Source: an uncultured Lachnospiraceae bacterium (GTDB lineage Bacteria; Bacillota; Clostridia; Lachnospirales; Anaerotignaceae). From it: a stretch of DNA of 64,000 nucleotides. Made by a program: the position numbers and the translations under genes. The notes beneath the pieces are model-generated. The model made no database searches. It had not been told where the DNA came from and saw only the letters and a list, made by a program, of their open reading frames with translations. Below, one piece after another: positions 59,076-64,000 of this stretch (the first letter of the stretch is position 1; every line of letters starts with the position of its first letter). Location: positions 23,852 to 87,851 of the forward strand of contig CALWSU010000006.1 of the NCBI GenBank assembly GCA_944384295.1, written 5' to 3'.

Positions 59076-60413
59076 TCATAAAATATTTTCTATGGTTGTA
59101 TGATGTAATGAATTACAGTCATCTTGTAATGAATGGTTTTCTGTTGGAACATATAACAAAACTTTTGCAACAAAGCGCGTTGCATCATACCAGATTTGCA
59201 GTTCTCCATCATATTTTTGTAAAGTAGATGTGATACTTTTTAAACCATATCCATGATTTTCTTTATTTGCTTTGCGTGATAGAAATTTTTCACCTTGTTT
59301 TTCTAATTTTCCATCATAAGAATTGCTAATTTCAATCAATAATCTGCCTTTATCATATTTTAAATAGCAATCAATCCAACCATGTTTTATGTTCTGCGTT
59401 GCTTCTTTGGCGTTATCTAAAAGATTACCTAAAATAATAGCGATATCAAATGTAGGAAGCGGCAAATCTTTTGGAATACAAATTTTTGTAGTGACTGCAA
59501 TGTTCTGTTGTTGTGCTTCATGCAATTTATAATTTAATATACTATCTATGGCAAGATTGCCAGATTGCACATATTTCTGTGTATTTGGGCATAGTTCCAT
59601 CAATGACACGATTTGTTTTGTCAGTGCTTCGATATTGCCTGTTTGTGCCAAGTCAAGTAATGGAGATAGTTTATTTTTTAAATCATGACGTATTTGTTTG
59701 ATTTTTTCTAATGCATCAACCATAATCTCAACTTGATTTTCATAGAAACGATGTTGTTCTTGTTCTAAACGTTGGCGCATTTGCTCTTGCATTAGAGCAG
59801 AAATTCTATCGTATAAATAAAATGTGAATAAATTCACAGCAAATGCAGAAATGAGTGCAATCAAAACCAAAAAATAAGAAATAGAAGATACGATAAACAA
59901 GGGATAAAGCATACAAATCGTTGCACATGGAATGATAAAAAGACTCAGCCAATAGACTTTTGGCAGAGGGATATTACATCGTACATTCTTAAATCCGCGA
60001 ATGAGTCTGACAAATGCATAACATATCATTGCAATCATTGCCATACCAAATTCAGATTCGTAATGGACAGGGGATAGGGGTTGAGGTATCCCATATGTGG
60101 TCAATAGCACAAATAAAGTTTCTATACATGTCAATGAAAAATATATTGTTAAAACAGCAAAGATAGCTTTTTTGATACTGCCTATATATAATTGAGTCAG
60201 TAGGAATAAAACAATGAGATTTGTTAGCAATACCACAAATGGTATTTTTGTAGTACAATGTATGACTGTAACGATAATAAAATATAATAAATATGCACAT
60301 TTTTCCAATATGGGATGAATGCGGCAATCCGAATAAAATATATGCATATATTTAAAAATCACAAATGCCATAAAAAGGTTGCTCATGAAATATATCATCT
60401 CATAAAGTGTCAA
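59076..60413 (-). CDS. GHKL sensor histidine kinase (AgrC-like)
   Basis: Membrane histidine kinase of the quorum/peptide-sensing type; 445 residues. Six or seven membrane helices fill the first 210 residues, a coiled segment follows, the phospho-accepting histidine is in QIRHDLKNKLSPLL, and the ATP site has GNLLDNAKEAT and GYGLKSI. The start is TTG 60413 with AGGAGG seven bases upstream. It lies 12 bases after the LytTR regulator it presumably phosphorylates. No agrB or agrD was found beside it, so the signal is unknown. Confidence 0.92.
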   Translation of the reverse strand: MTLYEMIYFMSNLFMAFVIFKYMHIFYSDCRIHPILEKCAYLLYFIIVTVIHCTTKIPFVVLLTNLIVLFLLTQLYIGSIKKAIFAVLTIYFSLTCIETLFVLLTTYGIPQPLSPVHYESEFGMAMIAMICYAFVRLIRGFKNVRCNIPLPKVYWLSLFIIPCATICMLYPLFIVSSISYFLVLIALISAFAVNLFTFYLYDRISALMQEQMRQRLEQEQHRFYENQVEIMVDALEKIKQIRHDLKNKLSPLLDLAQTGNIEALTKQIVSLMELCPNTQKYVQSGNLAIDSILNYKLHEAQQQNIAVTTKICIPKDLPLPTFDIAIILGNLLDNAKEATQNIKHGWIDCYLKYDKGRLLIEISNSYDGKLEKQGEKFLSRKANKENHGYGLKSITSTLQKYDGELQIWYDATRFVAKVLLYVPTENHSLQDDCNSLHHTTIENIL

Positions 60414-60425
60414 ATATGATCCCTC

Positions 60426-61130
60426 CTAAAAATCAAAAAATTGCAGATTGCGAAATTCTTTTCGTTTTGCGCGACTAATTGGCAATACAGCACCATTTGA
60501 CATCACAACTTCTGCATATCGCAATATATTCACATGATTATAATTGATCAGATAAGAACGGTGAATTTGTATGAAAGATTGTCCAGAAATACGCAAAGCA
60601 ATTTCATCAAAAGTACCATAAAAGGAATCACTATGATCTACCATATAAATTTTGATTTCACGACTTGCGTTTTCAAAATATAGAATTTCATGCACAGGAA
60701 CACGATAGACATCATGCCCCTTTTGATAATGAAAATAAATCGTTCTTTTTCCAATACGCTCTAAGGCTAATTGCAAATTATCTAATACCATAGATTCTGA
60801 GATGGGTTTGGGAATGAAGTGCAAGGGCTGTACATCAAACAATTGCCGATCATAAGTATCATAACCTGAAATATAGATCAGTTCTGTAGCATAATCCTTT
60901 AATGTTTTTCTGATATATTTTCCAACCTCGATACCATTGATATTTTGCATTTTAATATCAATATAAATCAAGTCAAAAAAATTTCCATGATTGATATATT
61001 CTAATAAACTTTCTCCGCTAAAAAATACAGATACTTGTATGTCATTCGCAGATTTTTCTGCATGTTGCAGCAAAATATTTTCCAACTGAGAACAAATCAT
61101 TTTGTCATCATCACAAATTGCAATGCGCAT
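60426..61130 (-). CDS. LytTR-family response regulator (AgrA-like)
   Basis: DNA-binding response regulator; 234 residues. The receiver domain has the acidic pocket CDDD (7-9) and phospho-acceptor D58 (YIDIKMQNING). The C-terminal LytTR domain has IHRSYLINYNHV and LPISRAKRKEF. ATG 61130 follows GGAAGGTG; upstream GTG is not needed. A tandem repeat in front of this gene (61200-61235) fits the binding pattern of such regulators, so it probably activates its own operon. Confidence 0.94.
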   Translation of the reverse strand: MRIAICDDDKMICSQLENILLQHAEKSANDIQVSVFFSGESLLEYINHGNFFDLIYIDIKMQNINGIEVGKYIRKTLKDYATELIYISGYDTYDRQLFDVQPLHFIPKPISESMVLDNLQLALERIGKRTIYFHYQKGHDVYRVPVHEILYFENASREIKIYMVDHSDSFYGTFDEIALRISGQSFIQIHRSYLINYNHVNILRYAEVVMSNGAVLPISRAKRKEFRNLQFFDF

Positions 61131-61199
61131 ATATATCACCTTCCATATGATTTTGAGTTCATATTATTATACAAAATTTTAGAGAATATGGCTATATTC

Positions 61200-61235
61200 T
61201 GTTATGAATGGTATATGTTGATGTTATGAATGGTA
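61200..61235 (-). promoter_or_regulatory. Tandem LytTR-type binding site
   Basis: TGTTATGAATGGTA occurs twice exactly (61200-61213 and 61222-61235), 22 bases apart, two helical turns. On the minus strand the units read TACCATTCATAACA. The pair lies just upstream of a minus-10 with a poor minus-35 (TAGCCA), as expected for an activator-dependent promoter. Confidence 0.7.
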
Positions 61236-61504
61236 AATATGAAAAGAACCTGAATAATATAGAAAATAGGAAATGCTAAATCATGCCCAAATAATCAATA
61301 TATACGATAACGATTGAAATTGTCTAATAAATATCCAATAATAGGGCGGAATAAAATAGTTGCAGTAAACATTGCGGTTAATACAATATCAATGAACGTA
61401 TGACACAGCAAATGACAGATGCAGAACGAGAAGAATTCAAAAGGCTGCTATCTTTGCCGGCATAGACTGCGCTTAGAATGGAAGATTGATGTATGGTATA
61501 GAAT

Positions 61505-61547
61505 AAAAAAGTGCTGTCAATAGATATTCTCTATCAAACAGCACTTT
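61505..61547 (-). terminator. Terminator of the queuine salvage operon
   Basis: Read on the minus strand AAAGTGCTGT pairs with ACAGCACTTT around a 20-base loop, followed by TTTTTT. It lies just after the radical SAM gene. Confidence 0.85.
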
Positions 61548-61564
61548 CTGTAAATATATTCTAA

Positions 61565-62254
61565 TCAGTCACCTACGCCAAAATCTGTTTTTTCATATAG
61601 TACTTCGATCGTTGGATCATCTAAAAGAGAATGATATGTTTCCATGAACCAATCCACCAATTTTTCGTCGCGTTTGACAGAAGTACTATTATTCGTAAAA
61701 ACATTGATAGTACCCAATGGGAAATATTTTTTGAGCAGAGCAATATCTTTTGCAATCATTTCTTTTGTTTGACCTTGCATCCCAACCAGCAAACACGGGG
61801 AATCGAAATATTTGCGGACTTCTTTTGCAGAAGTAAAGTTTGCATGCTTGTTCAAATAATTTTCTCGAAAATCCCAATCGAAAGTTTCTACACCAATTTT
61901 GAATATAATGGGTATCCCCATAAAATCGCGCATGCTTTGCAAACGATGGCGGTACATCCAATGAGATTCTAAAAATAGTTTTTTAATTTTTTTTTCTTGT
62001 ATGATGCGTCGAATTTCTTTTAATGTATTTTCAGGCAGTTCAAAGCAACTGCCAGAGTTAATGACTTCCAATACACCAAATTCTCCCGTTATACGAGAAA
62101 GGACTTCAAGATTTCTTTGATTCATTGCGATTTCATCTGTGGAGTTATCTGCAATATAATCGCAGAATATACATTTTCCCCAAGCGCATGGACGTCCTTG
62201 TAATAATACAATTTCTCGTTGATTTTTATTTGTAATCTTATTGTATCGTTCCAT
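61565..62254 (-). CDS. queL: Radical SAM enzyme, queuine lyase (QueL-like)
   Basis: Likely converts queuine to preQ1, the reaction described for the salvage pathway of C. difficile. 229 residues. The iron-sulfur motif is CAWGKCIFC: C23-x4-C28-x2-C31, one residue longer than the standard Cx3Cx2C. Other stretches are INSGSCFELPENT, LFLESHWMYRHR and FKIGVETFDWDFRE. The start overlaps the end of the ECF-S gene and follows AAAGGAAA. Family call rests on the radical SAM look plus the neighbours (nucleosidase and ECF-S), which are the same three functions as in that pathway. Confidence 0.75.
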   Translation of the reverse strand: MERYNKITNKNQREIVLLQGRPCAWGKCIFCDYIADNSTDEIAMNQRNLEVLSRITGEFGVLEVINSGSCFELPENTLKEIRRIIQEKKIKKLFLESHWMYRHRLQSMRDFMGIPIIFKIGVETFDWDFRENYLNKHANFTSAKEVRKYFDSPCLLVGMQGQTKEMIAKDIALLKKYFPLGTINVFTNNSTSVKRDEKLVDWFMETYHSLLDDPTIEVLYEKTDFGVGD

Positions 62255-62825
62255 GAGAATTTCCTTTCTGTATTTTTTGTTTTAGGGAATCAGGCAAAAT
62301 GAAGTAGAGTATAATTACGCAAAAAAGTACCACGATACGGTCGAGATAGTCTGTAATCATTTGCACAAGGCAGACACTGGCAGTCATGCCCAATCCTCCT
62401 GCATGCAGTAACTGTACCAAAATACTGGAACCAGAAGATGTAATGCCTCCAAACACAGCAGATGTGATAAAAGAACTAATCACAGTACCTGGTAAAGAAA
62501 TACAAAAAGCCATAAGGAATAATTTCCAAATCTGTTTTGTATTTGGTTTTATTTTTTGGTATAAAATTCCTGTTAAAATGCCCAATACAATTTGAATCGG
62601 CAGATAATAAAAGGAATATACATCACTCGTACAGCCGCTGATGACGCCGCTCAAAATCCCGGGCAATGTACCATATATTGGACCCAATAATATAGCAGAA
62701 AGCATGGTGCCTAAAGAGTCTAAATAAATTGGTAAGCGCAATACCAAAGCAATATTAGCCCCTACAACATTCAAAGCGGTAGCAAAGCCTAAAACACAAA
62801 CTTGGAATACGGTTAATTTTTTCAT
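62238..62825 (-). CDS. ECF transporter S component, probably for a queuine precursor
   Basis: A 195-residue integral membrane protein with six helices, typical for ECF substrate-binding subunits: N-terminal ATALNVVGANIALVLRLPIYLDSLGTMLSAILLG and ILSGVISGCTSDVYSFYYLP (shown in parts). It overlaps the nucleosidase gene by four bases and the radical SAM gene by 17, so all three are translated together. Its substrate is inferred from context as queuine or queuosine. No energising module is adjacent. Confidence 0.8.
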   Translation of the reverse strand: MKKLTVFQVCVLGFATALNVVGANIALVLRLPIYLDSLGTMLSAILLGPIYGTLPGILSGVISGCTSDVYSFYYLPIQIVLGILTGILYQKIKPNTKQIWKLFLMAFCISLPGTVISSFITSAVFGGITSSGSSILVQLLHAGGLGMTASVCLVQMITDYLDRIVVLFCVIILYFILPDSLKQKIQKGNSHGTIQ

Positions 62826-63898
62826 AACACAACACCCCTTTCACAAGTTTGTACAGATGAAAAGCAAGGTTGCGATATTTGTGGTAATGGTGCATCAGTA
62901 TGTACAACTAAAATTTGTTGTAACATTTGTCGTGTGGTATCAGAAGGAACAGCAAATACCTTTGTGATAAAAAATTCCATAAAGCGAAATATATCTGTTT
63001 GTGTCAAAATATAGCTGTTTTTCTCTTTTTTCCAAAAATCATAGGCATCTACCACAGTTTGTCCAATACATATCCCCTCTGTTTCGATAGTTGTATAGGC
63101 AGAAAACCCATGACAAAGACTACGGTCAATAAAATATGCAACTGCCAAAGGGTCATTGATGACACAACCAAGAATACCTTCTTGTTTCCAATGAAAATCT
63201 ATATAAAATTGTGTAATAGTTTGAATAAAGTTTCCAATTCTTGGCGAAAGGAATTTCATATATGTGATTAAGTTGGGTGTAAGTACAATTTTTCTTGTTA
63301 CATCTAATCCAATCATATGAATTTGTTTTTGTTTCAATAGAGGATTGTATGTAAATGCTTCATATACTTCTTTTGCAGCATCAGGATCGCACCAATAATT
63401 ATATTCTGCAACAGGAGAGCAATTTCCATGACTTTTGAAATTTCCGCCCATGGTCACAAATTCATCTAATCCCGTTAGGCAATTGGGATATTTTTGCAGT
63501 AAACGTGCAATATTTGTCAATGGACCTAATGCGATGATAGACACCTTCGTTTGTTGGGAAAGAGTTTTTGCCAAAAAGGAAATGGCATCTTTATGAGGAC
63601 GAGTTTGTGTTACATTTGGCAAATATGTTTCTCCCAAACCATCGGAACCATGCGTATCCATAGCGTCTACATAGTCACGCTGCAAAGGTTTGGCTTCTCC
63701 CAGATAAACAGGAATATCAAGCCGGTTTGCAAATTGCAACACTTTTAAAGCATTTTCTGCCCCTTGCGTTGTGGGCACATTGCCACACACAATGGTGATA
63801 CCTAGTATTTCCAATTCTGGTGCATGCAACGCCAATAGTAGAGCAAGTGCGTCATCAATACCAGGATCACAGTCAATAATTACTTTTTTTGCATTCAT
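62822..63898 (-). CDS. queK: Inosine/uridine-type nucleoside hydrolase, queuosine hydrolase (QueK-like)
   Basis: Hydrolyses a ribonucleoside to base and ribose; in this context most likely queuosine to queuine. 358 residues. The calcium-binding motif of IU-nucleoside hydrolases is DCDPGIDDA (D9, D11, D15, D16), with the later VTMGGNFKSHGN and AEYNYWCDPDAA segments and C-terminal NDPLAVAYF. ATG 63898 is chosen for AGGAG eight bases upstream. First gene of the operon. A plain purine or pyrimidine hydrolase cannot be excluded from sequence alone. Confidence 0.78.
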   Translation of the reverse strand: MNAKKVIIDCDPGIDDALALLLALHAPELEILGITIVCGNVPTTQGAENALKVLQFANRLDIPVYLGEAKPLQRDYVDAMDTHGSDGLGETYLPNVTQTRPHKDAISFLAKTLSQQTKVSIIALGPLTNIARLLQKYPNCLTGLDEFVTMGGNFKSHGNCSPVAEYNYWCDPDAAKEVYEAFTYNPLLKQKQIHMIGLDVTRKIVLTPNLITYMKFLSPRIGNFIQTITQFYIDFHWKQEGILGCVINDPLAVAYFIDRSLCHGFSAYTTIETEGICIGQTVVDAYDFWKKEKNSYILTQTDIFRFMEFFITKVFAVPSDTTRQMLQQILVVHTDAPLPQISQPCFSSVQTCERGVVL

Positions 63899-64000
63899 TC
63901 TCCAATCTCCTTTCAATTTTCTGGATTCTGTTACGTTAATATGAATTGATACCTTCTCTTTCTTGATATATTATGGAAATGAGAATAGTTTTCTTTTACT
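63899..64000. other. Leader region of the queuine salvage operon (cut by window edge)
   Basis: About 100 bases upstream of the nucleosidase. I looked for a preQ1 riboswitch and saw none within the visible part; the true promoter may lie beyond the window. Confidence 0.4.

Larger units (their letters stand above)
61131..61564. other. Control region and degraded sequence upstream of the two-component genes
   Basis: About 430 bases. Next to the regulator gene are a TATAAT minus-10 (minus strand, 61171-61166) and the tandem LytTR-like site. Further on, 61285-61460 has coding-like texture on both strands without starts: a minus-strand hydrophobic frame ending RPIIGYLLDNFNRYRIY and a plus-strand tail MTQQMTDAEREEFKRLLSLP, perhaps gene remnants. 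A terminator lies at 61505-61547. Confidence 0.5.

Noticed and set aside
61131..61564. agrB/agrD peptide signal genes next to the AgrC/AgrA-like pair
   Set aside because: No intact small peptide gene or AgrB-like membrane protease frame was found; only possible remnants.
63899..64000. preQ1 riboswitch upstream of the queuine salvage genes
   Set aside because: The visible leader lacks the short pseudoknot pattern of preQ1-I; the region is cut by the window end.

Overview
The window is a low-GC Firmicutes chromosome segment. A SpoIVB sporulation protease, PRD-type PTS regulators, GHKL/LytTR and BlaI/M56 regulatory pairs, AGGAGG-type ribosome sites with frequent TTG/GTG starts, and a gut-type queuine salvage cluster all point to an anaerobic, spore-lineage Clostridia member, probably gut-associated and near Lachnospirales. 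That placement is inference from gene content. No rRNA, tRNA, CRISPR array, phage or complete insertion sequence was seen.

Layout. 1-6188: a lactose/cellobiose-family PTS operon (EIIC cut by the window edge, PRD regulator, EIIB, EIIA, a free-standing RarA C-terminal-like protein, a GH4 phospho-glycosidase, a YczE-type membrane protein). 6283-8326: nucleoside salvage genes deoD and deoB. 8511-11966: a membrane protein, an AGCS amino-acid:Na+ symporter (minus strand) and a small zinc-ribbon-like protein around a long AT-rich gap. 12234-17529: a complete glucitol/sorbitol operon (srlD, gutR, gutM, srlA, srlE, srlB). 17740-24315: a HAD phosphatase, a DUF434 protein, and an overlapping Hsp70/giant J-like pair. 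24431-32563: a BlaI/M56 pair (minus) divergent from a tightly overlapping ABC ATPase, CARDB-like membrane-anchored protein and MacB-type permease operon, then PrsW, NUDIX and an acidic membrane protein. 32692-39873: the cggR-pgk-(polysaccharide deacetylase)-tpiA-gpmI-eno glycolytic cluster, without gapA. 39983-48207: an orphan SMI1/KNR4 protein, spoIVB, an AraC regulator, a small-protein/DUF6110/P-type ATPase set, luxS and a K+ channel. 48219-51657: a biotin operon bioY-bioB-bioD-bioA (minus) with a BirA-like operator. 51959-56956: fumC, malic enzyme and a chemotaxis receptor. 57104-61130: two unrecognised proteins and a GHKL kinase/LytTR regulator pair (minus). 61565-63898: nucleosidase, ECF-S component and radical SAM enzyme (minus), matching the queuine salvage set described from Clostridioides difficile.

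How the genes work together. PTS uptake of a disaccharide and of sorbitol feeds sugar phosphates into the glycolytic cluster. A CggR-like direct-repeat operator lies in the cggR promoter and a second good promoter lies at the end of cggR. DeoD/DeoB feed pentose phosphates. FumC and malic enzyme interconvert fumarate, malate and pyruvate. Biotin and queuine are scavenged or made under their own controls.

The points most worth following up are the RarA C-terminal-like protein inside a PTS operon, the loss of the usual phospho-histidine in SrlB, the Hsp70/J-like pair with HPE in place of HPD, the ABC/CARDB tripartite operon, the missing gapA and spo0A neighbours, the P-type ATPase with SCALKLAMP in place of a CPx motif, a 14-bp tandem repeat with 22-bp period in front of the LytTR regulator, and the queuine salvage operon.
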